Source of the DNA: a virus
DNA: 36,049 nucleotides
Virus record (IMG/VR): IMGVR_UViG_3300022752_005685
Span: 1-36,049 of that record
Reading direction: 5' to 3' (one strand)
Made by a program: the position numbers and the translations under genes. The notes beneath the pieces are model-generated. The model ran no database searches. It saw only the letters and a list, made by a program, of their open reading frames with translations, and had not been told where the DNA came from. This document shows, piece after piece, positions 1-6,874 of the stretch. Positions within the stretch are counted from its first letter, which is position 1. Each line of letters opens with the position of its first letter.

Positions 1-2
1 CG

Positions 3-251
3 CCCACGCCGGAAATCATCGCGTGGTGTGAGAATCTCGTCCGCACAATCAAGGACGGCGGCGTGTGGGGCATTCCACGCTCTGGCACAATGTTCCGCGT
101 CGATCACCAGAACAAGCGGCTGGTTTGCACCAGTCTTGGTTTTGCCGACGACAGTGATTTTCTCGCGACAAAGGCGAACTTTGCGCATATTGGCTGGGAC
201 GTTGTCATGGAGGACAAAGATGCCGAAGAAAAGAATAAACGACAAACATAA
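3..251 (+). CDS. Hypothetical protein, 5' truncated by the window edge
   Basis: The reading frame is open from the first complete codon at position 3 and ends in TGA at 249-251, so the true start lies outside the window. The visible 82 residues include WGIPRSGTMFRVD near the middle and end in a charged tail (EDKDAEEKNKRQT). An internal GTG at 63 could be read as a start, but the upstream frame has no stop and reads as ordinary protein (TPEIIAWCENLVRTIKDGG), so I treat the gene as partial. The next gene starts 32 bases before this stop. I do not recognise the family. It may be a small cytoplasmic phage accessory protein. Confidence 0.6.
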   Translation, partial: PTPEIIAWCENLVRTIKDGGVWGIPRSGTMFRVDHQNKRLVCTSLGFADDSDFLATKANFAHIGWDVVMEDKDAEEKNKRQT

Positions 252-429
252 TCCGCTCGTTACGCTGTTCCACATTCTGGCGAACGCGCTCCTCGACGAC
301 GAGACCGGCATCGACGCTACGGCGTTCAACGCGCTCATGCTTCTCGGGCAGTTCGTGAGCGTCGAGTCTGTCGACGAAATCACGAAGAAAGTGCGCGAGG
401 TCGATGGCCGCTACAAATTCGACCAGTAG
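220..429 (+). CDS. Small hypothetical protein (69 aa)
   Basis: ATG at 220 is preceded by GGAGG at 209-213, an ideal Shine-Dalgarno distance, and this decides the start within a longer open frame that begins at 28. The protein starts MPKKRINDKHNPL, then a hydrophobic helix-like stretch (VTLFHILANALLDD) and an acidic/basic helical C-terminus (SVDEITKKVREVDG). It overlaps the preceding partial gene by 32 bases in another frame. There are no cysteines, signal peptide or convincing membrane segment. No family is recognised. The good ribosome site makes translation likely. Confidence 0.6.
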   Translation: MPKKRINDKHNPLVTLFHILANALLDDETGIDATAFNALMLLGQFVSVESVDEITKKVREVDGRYKFDQ

Positions 430-592
430 ACCTTGCGGCAAGCCGAAGCGATCGCTATTCTTGGCGCCCATGCCACCTCTTCTGGCTGACGCAGCATCAG
501 CAATTACAAACGACAACGTTTTGTATGTCTTAGTGCTGATCTGTGGCTTATTTCTTCTCCACTTTCTTTTGTCTTATTTAGAGGACACATGA
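404..592 (+). CDS. Small single-pass membrane protein
   Basis: The C-terminal half is a clear transmembrane helix (NVLYVLVLICGLFLLHFLLSYL) followed by a short acidic end (EDT). The start is uncertain. ATG 404 has a GAGG only 3 bases upstream and gives 62 aa with a basic lead (KPKR). ATG 470 gives 40 aa but has no visible ribosome site. The stop overlaps the next start as ATGA (589-592), which suggests translational coupling and supports the gene being real. Holin-like or superinfection-related roles are possible for such peptides, but nothing here shows that. Confidence 0.5.
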   Translation: MAATNSTSRPCGKPKRSLFLAPMPPLLADAASAITNDNVLYVLVLICGLFLLHFLLSYLEDT

Positions 593-951
593 GCGCCGTA
601 GGCACGGATTTGCCGCCACGTAGTAAGCAGTTAATTCTTCTCGAAGTTCTGACGCTGTGGCACAGTAATTTATCGATAAGCCGCATTGCAAAAAAGTTGC
701 ACATTACGAGAGAGCGGCTTCGCGAGTACGCGGCACTAAATAAATTTCCGCCAAGACCAGATACCGCAAAAAAAGCGCCGCAAAAAGAAGTTGACCCAAC
801 GCCGGAAGAAATTCAAATTCGAGCCGCTGAAATTCGCGCCCGGCGCACACCAGAAGAAAATCGACGGCTCAGTGGCGGCCGTTACCGTCGCGTCGAAATA
901 CGGCAGTACGCATTCGACGGGCGGAACAATTCGTTTATGGAGATTTCGTGA
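589..951 (+). CDS. Putative helix-turn-helix DNA-binding protein (120 aa)
   Basis: Residues about 14-50 (KQLILLEVLTLWHSNLS, then SRIAKKLHITRERLREYA) read as a homeodomain/sigma-like helix-turn-helix: a helix, 'ISRIAKKLHI' as the first HTH helix and turn, and 'TRERLREYA' as recognition helix. The middle is a Pro/Lys-rich linker. The C-terminal 45 residues (IRAAEIRARRTPEENRRL, then RRVEIRQYAF) resemble a short basic tail seen in many small phage HTH proteins. It is coupled to the upstream membrane peptide by ATGA and to the next gene by TGATG. It may regulate phage transcription or bind DNA in another role; the target is unknown. Confidence 0.6.
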   Translation: MSAVGTDLPPRSKQLILLEVLTLWHSNLSISRIAKKLHITRERLREYAALNKFPPRPDTAKKAPQKEVDPTPEEIQIRAAEIRARRTPEENRRLSGGRYRRVEIRQYAFDGRNNSFMEIS

Positions 952-1193
952 TGAAACTAGTTATCGAGCACTCAGACAGAATCTACGCGTTTTTCGAGCC
1001 AGAGAAGCACCACGAAAAAGTCAACAAAGAATTTCGCGACAAGACAAAAGAGGTCGCCCCGTCAGTCTTGGATAAAGAATGCGACCTAAGCATTAGTTTG
1101 CCCAAAGGGTCGTATATGGTAATTCCCGTAAAAAAGAAAAAGTTGAAAGCAAAATGCCGCGCAAAGTCAAATACCTCGACAAGAACTACCTAA
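951..1193 (+). CDS. Small hypothetical protein (80 aa)
   Basis: ATG 951 overlaps the upstream TGA (TGATG), with GGAG at 939-942 serving as ribosome site. A GTG at 948 is in frame but less likely. The product begins MKLVIEHSDRIYAFFEPEKHHEKV, suggesting a small alpha/beta protein, and ends in a strongly basic tail (VKKKKLKAKCRAKS) that could contact nucleic acid. The last 40 bases overlap the next gene in another frame, so that tail is encoded in the overlap. No family is recognised. Confidence 0.5.
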   Translation: MKLVIEHSDRIYAFFEPEKHHEKVNKEFRDKTKEVAPSVLDKECDLSISLPKGSYMVIPVKKKKLKAKCRAKSNTSTRTT

Positions 1194-1498
1194 ACCAGAT
1201 TAATCATATTTCGACCAACGTCCTGAAATACAATCGGACAATCCCGCAGTCAGTGATTGACGCGTTGCCTGAAGACAAGTTTTTCCCGATTATGTTTACG
1301 ATGTTGCATGAGCACAAAGCCGGTAAACTATGTGACCCGCACATGCGCTGTATTATCGCCGTCCCGGTCAACGAAACTGACGACGATGAAAAACTGGAAA
1401 TGACTCAACTCATTCTGGACATGGATTATGCGCTATTCGACGCGTTGCCGGAAGTCGACGTTCCAGACAACGAACCAGAACCTGTAGGAACCGCATGA
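1154..1498 (+). CDS. Hypothetical protein (114 aa)
   Basis: The product starts MPRKVKYLDKNYLNQINHIS and ends in an acidic stretch (LPEVDVPDNEPEPVGTA). The centre (FFPIMFTMLHEHKAG, then HMRCIIAVPVN) has the hydrophobic pattern of a folded cytoplasmic domain. It overlaps the preceding gene by 40 bases and its stop overlaps the next start as ATGA, placing it in a translationally coupled run. No catalytic motif or known domain is visible. Confidence 0.6.
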   Translation: MPRKVKYLDKNYLNQINHISTNVLKYNRTIPQSVIDALPEDKFFPIMFTMLHEHKAGKLCDPHMRCIIAVPVNETDDDEKLEMTQLILDMDYALFDALPEVDVPDNEPEPVGTA

Positions 1499-1689
1499 GC
1501 CCTAGTGAGTCGGTGCAGATATCTAAATCAGACCTACAGAAAGTCATGAAAACGCTAGTTGGGATGAAGTACGGATTATTGGCGCTAACAATGCAGACAG
1601 AAGAGTCTATTGGCGCAATAAAACGAGTAATGGAGGCTACTGGCGTGCCCCCAATCTCTTTGCCTGCCGAAGGCTCTCTTCCTACGTAG
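1495..1689 (+). CDS. Small hypothetical protein (64 aa)
   Basis: It starts by ATGA overlap with the upstream gene. The sequence is helical and amphipathic (SKSDLQKVMKTLVGMKYGLL) with a Pro-rich end (GVPPISLPAEGSLPT). Its stop lies in a CTACGTAG palindrome at 1682-1689 and is followed by a non-coding gap with regulatory features, so it is probably the last gene of the first coupled cluster. The family is not recognised. Confidence 0.5.
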   Translation: MSPSESVQISKSDLQKVMKTLVGMKYGLLALTMQTEESIGAIKRVMEATGVPPISLPAEGSLPT

Positions 1690-1881
1690 TAGGAAAGTGA
1701 TTCGGTCAAATGGGACATTTTGACCAAATTTTGCGTCATAAACACTTGTCAAATAACGACTTAAGGTGGTCTCTTCGTTCCGGAGATTTTGTAACAACCC
1801 CCGTTTTTCTCGGGGAAAACACGACCTTGACCTGCCCAGAACGGCGGGTAGGCTATTCGATCTCAAGCAAGGAGGCGAGCA
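1690..1881 (+). promoter_or_regulatory. Intergenic regulatory region with inverted repeats and a candidate promoter
   Basis: This 192-base gap separates the first cluster from the SEC-C gene. It holds a 7-bp inverted repeat GGTCAAA (1704-1710) / TTTGACC (1719-1725), which could be an operator. A short hairpin CCCCG (1799-1803) / CGGGG (1811-1815) has a T-rich loop. A candidate sigma70-like promoter follows: TTGACC at 1827-1832, a 16-base spacer, and TAGGCT at 1849-1854, with a start of transcription near 1861. The -35 matches well and the -10 poorly. A strong ribosome site (AAGGAGG, about 1869-1875) precedes the next gene. Confidence 0.4.
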
Positions 1882-2376
1882 ATGCTCAAACGCGGGATTG
1901 GAACCCGGCGGAACGACCGCTGCGTGTGCGGTAGTGGCAAGAAGTTCAAGTACTGCTGCTCTCCGGCAGCCGCGCATCAGCCCGGCAGCCCGCAAAAGCG
2001 CACGCACTACATCGACACGGGCGAAGTTCCCGTTCGGTACGTCATTACGGACGAAAAGGGCACCAGTTTCTTTTCCACCAAAGACAACGCCATCATCGTC
2101 TTTAGGTCACGCGCCGACGCCATTGCCGTGGCCACGTTGGATGACTTTGCGGACTCGGAAACCGGCGAAATCAACGTAGCCGGCGTAGGTGAGACAAAGT
2201 GGAAACACCTGCAAGAAAAACTTCCTTTTGTAGAAGTTGAAAAAGCCGAAGATGCCATTGCACTGGTGAAAGAGCGCATGGAACACGTACGTGCTTGGCT
2301 TGAGGCTGAAGCACAGCGTGCCGAAAACGAAGCCGCCCAGACGACCACGCCACCGGAAGCGCCGGAGAATGGCTGA
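1882..2376 (+). CDS. SEC-C motif protein (164 aa)
   Basis: The N-terminus carries a SEC-C zinc-binding motif: RNDRCVCGSGKKFKYCC, with Cys14, Cys16, Cys25 and Cys26 in the C-x-C-x8-CC spacing found at the SecA C-terminus and in many unrelated small proteins. The remainder is an alpha/beta region (residues 35-115) and a long charged, probably coiled helix (EDAIALVKERMEHVRAWLEAEAQ) ending in a disordered Pro/Thr-rich tail. The zinc motif usually acts as a protein- or nucleic-acid-binding clip, so I infer an adaptor role. The start is fixed by a strong GGAGG site. The stop overlaps the next start (TGATG). Confidence 0.7.
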   Translation: MLKRGIGTRRNDRCVCGSGKKFKYCCSPAAAHQPGSPQKRTHYIDTGEVPVRYVITDEKGTSFFSTKDNAIIVFRSRADAIAVATLDDFADSETGEINVAGVGETKWKHLQEKLPFVEVEKAEDAIALVKERMEHVRAWLEAEAQRAENEAAQTTTPPEAPENG

Positions 2377-3446
2377 TGTCTGTCGGACTCGACGTTTTCG
2401 ACAGCGCCTATTTCAAGGCGATGAGTTGGCCATTGCCGATTGTTGCGTATCGCGAACGCAGTCCGTGTTTGATATCAATGGCGGCCACGTACGATTTGCC
2501 GCCGCACGACAAGAGCGTGCCGGCGGTTCGCGATTGCGTTAATTTTCGCCGCCAGCAGTTTTTGACGCGGGCGTACGAACTCTCGAAGCACGACCAGTAT
2601 TTTCTTGTGCGCGGGATTATTCCGAACCCGCACTATTTCGACGTCGATCGCGCCGTCTCTGCTTTTAAACTGTGCGCGTACTGTAAGCCGACGACGGTGA
2701 TCTATCCGCCGGCGATGCAGCGCAAGAAGCACAAGTTCAAGTCTTGCGGGCACACGAACTTTTGCCCGGCATGCTGGTGCTCTGTTGCAATGCGGCAGCA
2801 CCAGCAGTATCGCGAAGTGCTCAATGCGTTCTTGCGGCAGAATCAAACTGCGCGCGTGTACACGACGTTCTACACGACGGAGCAGTTTATTTCGCTACCC
2901 GATATCGCGGGGCTTGCGTTTGCCGATAAGGCAGCGCGTACGAAGGCTACGTTAACCGTTCAAAAAGAACTGCTGCGGTACAAACGATTTATTTCTGCGC
3001 AACGTAAACAACTTCAACGCACAACTGTTGGGTCGTATTGGCGGCTAGTCGGGTGGCCCGTTGACGGCGGCCTTGTGTTGCAATTTCGGCAGGTATTTTT
3101 AACGCTTCCCGGCCAGAAACCGCCAATCAGCGCGACAAATATCAAGGGTTCGCGTATTGTCAAAAAGAAAACGGTGTTGTCTGTCGGCGGCCAGAAATGG
3201 CAAGAAAGATTTCTAGACGATGCCGAAAACGAACTCGGGCAAGAGATGATCGAGTTCCTGCGATTTCCAAAAGAACTCCTCACCGAAGACTCGGACGTCG
3301 CCGCGTCGTATTTGAACGCGGCCGCGAAGCAGCGCATGGTTGGCGGCTACGGTAAGTTTCGTAGCGCCGGCAGCGGGCTTGTGAAGAAAATGCGGAAACG
3401 CGATAAAGAACAGCAGGCGCGTCGTGACAAGCAGAAGTCCGCGTGA
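2376..3446 (+). CDS. Cysteine-rich phage protein with faint resemblance to rolling-circle Rep proteins
   Basis: This 356-residue protein has a cysteine cluster: Cys100-x2-Cys103, then Cys124, Cys130-PA-Cys133 and Cys135 in 'CGHTNFCPACWCSVAMR'. That layout recalls the zinc-binding segment of plasmid rolling-circle Rep proteins. A beta-like strand (ARVYTTFYTTEQF, residues 159-171) and 'GSYWRLVGWPVDGG' (219-232) follow at Rep-like spacing. The histidine pair expected of an HUH endonuclease is missing: the position reads LQFRQ (235-239). A basic coiled end (KKMRKRDKEQQARRDKQKSA) closes the protein. I infer a nucleic-acid-binding protein and call no catalytic activity. It starts by TGATG overlap with the SEC-C gene. 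Confidence 0.5.
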   Translation: MSVGLDVFDSAYFKAMSWPLPIVAYRERSPCLISMAATYDLPPHDKSVPAVRDCVNFRRQQFLTRAYELSKHDQYFLVRGIIPNPHYFDVDRAVSAFKLCAYCKPTTVIYPPAMQRKKHKFKSCGHTNFCPACWCSVAMRQHQQYREVLNAFLRQNQTARVYTTFYTTEQFISLPDIAGLAFADKAARTKATLTVQKELLRYKRFISAQRKQLQRTTVGSYWRLVGWPVDGGLVLQFRQVFLTLPGQKPPISATNIKGSRIVKKKTVLSVGGQKWQERFLDDAENELGQEMIEFLRFPKELLTEDSDVAASYLNAAAKQRMVGGYGKFRSAGSGLVKKMRKRDKEQQARRDKQKSA

Positions 3447-3474
3447 AAACCGCCGCCGCCGCTCACGGGAGTCG

Positions 3475-4644
3475 ATGGCAAAATATGGCGTTAACACGCG
3501 GCAAATCTGGAATGAATACCCGGCCGTAAGAGCACGGCTTATTTATCTTTGCAATCTGCTGTTTGGCGGCGACAGCCACGAGTTTGCTGCCGCGGCAAAC
3601 TTGTGTTACCGACATTTGTCGCGCGTGCTGCTGGGCTACAACCGGCTGAGCGTAGCCATGGCGGCGCAGATTGTCGCACGCGTTGGTGTGCGCGCCGAGT
3701 GGTTATTGTCCGGCGCCGGAGAAATATTAGCGCGCCCTGAAGAGTGTGACGGTTTAATTCTGCCGTCTCGTATTCAAAGTTCTTTTCGCGTATTTGACGC
3801 GATTGCCAACGACTCGGGCATTGCGTTTTTTCCAGCCGCGCGGCTTTCGTTTATCGACGAGCCGATTCGGAATATCCAACCCTACGAAGACGCTGGTAGG
3901 GTTGTGTATTCCGCGCGCACTAACCGCAAGCCGATAGGATTTTTTTTAGGTAGTGACGCGTGTGCCCTGCCGCTGGTTCAGTGCGTGCTGCCGTTTTTCA
4001 CGAACGACTATGCCGACGTGCTTGTCGCGACGCTGACAGCCGTAGCGCACGACCTGCGAGAAGCACACGGGGCGACGCCTACAGATATCAATTCCGTGGC
4101 GCGGTTTGCCGCGAACCGCGGGATCGGCTACGGCGAGGCGCTTGGCTTCGTAGGCTTCACCGCGGACGCTGATCGGCAAAAGAGTCTGGTGGCGTGCGTG
4201 CACGACCGTGGCTTCCCCGTTTTCGTGTCAGCCGAGATTGGCGAGGTCGGCCGGCACACAGCCCCGAGCGTCCGCGGGGCCGAGATTGGCGCGGCGATTG
4301 GCGCGGCCGCGTACGTCGACCTACTCGCCTACACCGAACACATTCGGCACTTCTTTGGTTCGCCGGGCGGCGTTTTGATCGTCGCCGGAGAATGCCAGCG
4401 TGCCGCGCGTATGTTTCTAGAGCGGCTCGACGCCCTGAGACTTACCGAACCTGAACAGACTGGATTCACATTTGTCTTGTTTTCACGACAGGACGACAAC
4501 CTTCAAACAGAGATCACCATCCGTGGCGGCCGCGTCATCTTTTTAGACCCACCAACAATAACGACACTGAGTCAGTTATTTCAAACTTGCAACGACGTGT
4601 ATGCCGGGAAAATTACCCATGAGCGACGACAACTACCTGACTGA
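3475..4644 (+). CDS. XRE/CI-type HTH protein with deoxyhypusine-synthase-like C-terminal region
   Basis: Residues about 35-85 form a phage-repressor type helix-turn-helix. They end in GVRAEWLLSGAGEI, which matches the 'WLLxGxGxx' ending of CI/XRE domains. Residues about 150-370 resemble, in order, pieces of the NAD-binding deoxyhypusine-synthase fold: IGFFLGSDACALPLV, ADVLVATLTAVAHDLREAHG, SLVACVHDRGFPVFVSAEIG, GGVLIVAGE and GGRVIFLDPPTITTL. The catalytic Lys segment (EAxSWGK) is not seen, so enzyme activity is doubtful. ATG 3475 with GGGAG at 3467-3471 is preferred; a GTG at 3424 would add 17 Arg-rich residues. It could be a ligand-sensing regulator. The HTH is moderately certain; the second domain is inferred from patterns. 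Confidence 0.55.
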   Translation: MAKYGVNTRQIWNEYPAVRARLIYLCNLLFGGDSHEFAAAANLCYRHLSRVLLGYNRLSVAMAAQIVARVGVRAEWLLSGAGEILARPEECDGLILPSRIQSSFRVFDAIANDSGIAFFPAARLSFIDEPIRNIQPYEDAGRVVYSARTNRKPIGFFLGSDACALPLVQCVLPFFTNDYADVLVATLTAVAHDLREAHGATPTDINSVARFAANRGIGYGEALGFVGFTADADRQKSLVACVHDRGFPVFVSAEIGEVGRHTAPSVRGAEIGAAIGAAAYVDLLAYTEHIRHFFGSPGGVLIVAGECQRAARMFLERLDALRLTEPEQTGFTFVLFSRQDDNLQTEITIRGGRVIFLDPPTITTLSQLFQTCNDVYAGKITHERRQLPD

Positions 4645-5770
4645 ACAATTTGACACATTTATCGAAAACATTTCTGACCGCGCAGACCAAGAGAAACTAT
4701 TTTTCACAGCCGGCATCGTCGAACTGCTACGTCACACGAAGGCGCAGAAAACAGTTTTGGCGTTAGCAGAGTTGCTGGTGTCGTTACCGGCGGTTGATTG
4801 GGACCGCATTCCGTTCTCCATTACGAAGACGCTGCTGTCCAAGACTTACACGTCATTGGTGTGGTCGTGCGGTGTCCCGGTCAAGATGACCGACGAGATT
4901 TTGCTGCTGGGCTTGTTGGAATTTCTGCGCCGTTTTCAAACAGAACCGCCGACCGAGCAATTGCTCAAAGACATCGTTAAAAAGATTGCGACGGCGGTTG
5001 CAGATGAAATAAAGACCGAGAAGCCCCCGGCATTAAAAGCCAACCCAGTTCCGGAACTTTTTAACCACCGGCTATCGCAGCGGGTGTTCGAGCCAACGAA
5101 CGTTACGGACGATATTCTGGCGAAACTTGACGCCAAACTCGTGTATTTCTCCGCGCCGATTTCTGAGAAGTCGATGGGGCCAGAGATACGCGGCTTGGCT
5201 TTTGACAACGGCACCAACCGCTATTTCGTATTGCTCGAAAGCGGCGAGTTCATCACCGTTCCAAAAGACTACGAACACTTACGCATTGTAAAATGCGACG
5301 TGCTGTTTCCCGGCGCGCCGACGTCGTTGTTTCTTGCGCTTGGCGTTGCCGCGCCATTGTTAGAAACCTATGCTGTCATTTCAAAGCCGCAACTGGAGTT
5401 CATCATCAATGGTGGACTCGGCAAGATGTTGCATCCATTGCACGGCGGCGTCGCCGGCGTCGAGGATATCTCGGCGTTGGAGCATGCGTTTGACATCGGT
5501 CAAGAGTCGGCTATGATTGGCGTCCCGGGTGCGACGGGGCCGGTTGGTGCTACCACGCGGTTTCCCATTCCAGACACGGATTTGTTTGTCGTGCTGACCG
5601 CGAGTCGTGATGCGCATGGGCCGTACAGTACCGCGGAATTAATCCGCGCAGATGCCAAGGGCGCTGACACAGTCTTGATGCGGCACGAAACGCCGCGGCT
5701 GTATTCGTTGCGCGGCGTCTATTTGTTTCCCTTGAAAGACCGTTTGATTTCACTCGTAATCATTTTTTGA
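4619..5770 (+). CDS. Hypothetical protein (383 aa)
   Basis: The start is taken at ATG 4619; an in-frame ATG at 4601 lacks a visible ribosome site. The start overlaps the end of the HTH gene by 26 bases. The N-terminal 150 residues are mostly helical (TAGIVELLRHTKAQKTVLAL; LLGLLEFLRRFQTEPPTEQL). The C-terminal half is beta-rich with Gly/Pro turns (GVPGATGPVGATTRFPIP, then LFVVLTAS). There is no signal peptide, metal motif or nucleotide-binding motif. It is unrelated to any family I recognise. It may work with the upstream regulator because the two are translationally linked. Confidence 0.65.
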   Translation: MSDDNYLTEQFDTFIENISDRADQEKLFFTAGIVELLRHTKAQKTVLALAELLVSLPAVDWDRIPFSITKTLLSKTYTSLVWSCGVPVKMTDEILLLGLLEFLRRFQTEPPTEQLLKDIVKKIATAVADEIKTEKPPALKANPVPELFNHRLSQRVFEPTNVTDDILAKLDAKLVYFSAPISEKSMGPEIRGLAFDNGTNRYFVLLESGEFITVPKDYEHLRIVKCDVLFPGAPTSLFLALGVAAPLLETYAVISKPQLEFIINGGLGKMLHPLHGGVAGVEDISALEHAFDIGQESAMIGVPGATGPVGATTRFPIPDTDLFVVLTASRDAHGPYSTAELIRADAKGADTVLMRHETPRLYSLRGVYLFPLKDRLISLVIIF

Positions 5771-5777
5771 GTGGTAT

Positions 5778-6053
5778 ATGCCTTCAGACTTTGCTGATTT
5801 TGATGACTACGAACCGACACCCGAGGTGATGGAGCCTTATGAGGAGTACCTGACGGTGCGCGGTTTGTTGTGTATGCGTTTTGGAAAAGAGCATGGCGAC
5901 GAAATTTACTCGCTGCTCTATCGGGCGGCTAGAAAAGCCTCCGATGACATTGATGTAGTTGAAACAGTGCCCGGCATCATCTTCAACGATGAGGGTGGTG
6001 AATTCGTGGGGTTTGAAGGGCACCCCGAGGAACCAGAAGAAAACTTCAACTGA
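5778..6053 (+). CDS. Small acidic hypothetical protein (91 aa)
   Basis: The protein is strongly acidic (FADFDDYEPTPEVMEPYEEY at the start, HPEEPEENFN at the end), with a central helix (GDEIYSLLYRAARKASDDID). Such small acidic phage proteins sometimes mimic DNA or bind host proteins, but no specific family is recognised here. It lies 7 bases after the previous stop, and its own stop overlaps the exonuclease start (TGATG), so it is probably co-translated with the exonuclease. Confidence 0.6.
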   Translation: MPSDFADFDDYEPTPEVMEPYEEYLTVRGLLCMRFGKEHGDEIYSLLYRAARKASDDIDVVETVPGIIFNDEGGEFVGFEGHPEEPEENFN

Positions 6054-6631
6054 TGTACCTGTTTGTCGATACTGAGACAGGAGGTCTGACGCCGCAACAC
6101 AGTTTGCTCACTGTGTCGTGCATCGGTGTCGACGCGAAATTCACGATCATCCCCTCGCTGGATTCGCCGCTGGGGTTGTACATGAAGATCAAGCACGAAG
6201 AGTACGCGCTTACAGCAGGCGCGCTCTCCGTGAACAAAATAAACATCGCAGAGCACGACGCAGATGCGGTGCCGGTTAAACAAGCCAGCGCCATGCTCGT
6301 CGCTTTTATTGAGGAGATGATTGCAAAGTCCGGCAAGGCGCGGTTGATTCCAGCCGGGCACAACGTCGGCTTTGATATCAATTTCCTTCGGGCGTATTTG
6401 CTGACTGACGCGCAATGGGACAAGTACTTCACGTACCCAGCGTTGGACACAGCAGCCGTAGCGCGGTTTTTAAACGCAGCCGGGCTTCATGCCGGCGGTT
6501 ACTCTTTGACACGCTTGCGCGAGTTGTACGTGCCGCACATGGTCGGCCAGTTGCACAACGCCAAGACAGATAACGTCACCACGATTGAACTTGCAAACAA
6601 ATTTGCTAGCATGGTCGCCCGACGACATTAG
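6053..6631 (+). CDS. DnaQ-like 3'-5' exonuclease (DEDDh family)
   Basis: All three exonuclease motifs are visible: ExoI FVDTETGG with Asp6 and Glu8, ExoII GHNVGFDINFL with Asp108, and ExoIII HNAKTD with His168 and Asp173. This is the DEDDh arrangement of DnaQ/epsilon and RNase T enzymes, which remove nucleotides from 3' ends using two metal ions. At 192 residues it is a stand-alone exonuclease domain. The polymerase at 20083 has its own exonuclease domain, so this enzyme more likely acts in repair, end trimming or RNA processing than as that polymerase's proofreader. It is the last gene before the non-coding tRNA/repeat region. Confidence 0.88.
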   Translation: MYLFVDTETGGLTPQHSLLTVSCIGVDAKFTIIPSLDSPLGLYMKIKHEEYALTAGALSVNKINIAEHDADAVPVKQASAMLVAFIEEMIAKSGKARLIPAGHNVGFDINFLRAYLLTDAQWDKYFTYPALDTAAVARFLNAAGLHAGGYSLTRLRELYVPHMVGQLHNAKTDNVTTIELANKFASMVARRH

Positions 6632-6796
6632 CGGGAGGGCTGGCTCCCCGTTGCCGCGCCGAAAGTCGCTGCTTTTCCGGCGACTCCAGTGCCCCAGTCG
6701 GAGGTGGGTCATAACGCCGAAGTCGACAGCGCTCAAACAAGACGGACTCCTTTCAAGCGCGTGTCGAAAGTCGTAAACGCAAGGATGCACGCGCAG
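6632..6796 (+). other. Non-coding gap upstream of the tRNA, with small hairpins
   Basis: No convincing gene lies here. Directly after the exonuclease stop, GGGAG (6633-6637) can pair with CTCCC (6644-6648), but no T-tract follows. AGTCGC (6664-6669) can pair with GCGACT (6680-6685) around a 10-base loop. A short motif recurs: CGAAAGTCG appears near 6660 and near 6764, with a shorter relative CCGAAGTCG near 6718. The stretch could hold tRNA leader sequence, a processing signal or a small RNA. I see no strong promoter. Confidence 0.35.
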
Positions 6797-6868
6797 TTGC
6801 CCGATGGTGTAACGGTAGCACAAGGGATTTTGGTTCCCTTTGTCTAGGTTCAAATCCTAGTCGGGCAT
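6797..6868 (+). tRNA. trnQ: tRNA-Gln (anticodon UUG)
   Basis: A full 72-base cloverleaf can be drawn. The acceptor stem is TGCCCGA/TCGGGCA with a U1-A72 pair, typical of tRNA-Gln. The D stem is GTGT/GCAC, and the anticodon stem AGGGA/TCCCT encloses TTTTGGT with anticodon TTG at loop positions 3-5. A 5-base variable loop follows, then T stem CTAGG/CCTAG with loop TTCAAAT. The discriminator is T and CCA is not encoded, so the host must add it. It reads CAA, and possibly CAG, codons. It is the only tRNA in the window and sits just before the repeat array. Confidence 0.95.
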
Positions 6869-6874
6869 TTTCAT

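Noticed and set aside
791-1075. 94-codon + frame overlapping the HTH gene
   Set aside because: The 589 gene has coupled start and stop overlaps and a recognisable HTH; this frame has neither.
6585-6776. 63-codon frame from the exonuclease end into the tRNA leader
   Set aside because: It starts at a TTG inside the exonuclease gene without a ribosome site, and its Arg/Ser-rich composition looks non-coding.
6632-6796. Rho-independent terminator after the exonuclease gene
   Set aside because: GGGAG/CTCCC can pair, but no T-tract follows, so I list only a hairpin within the gap.
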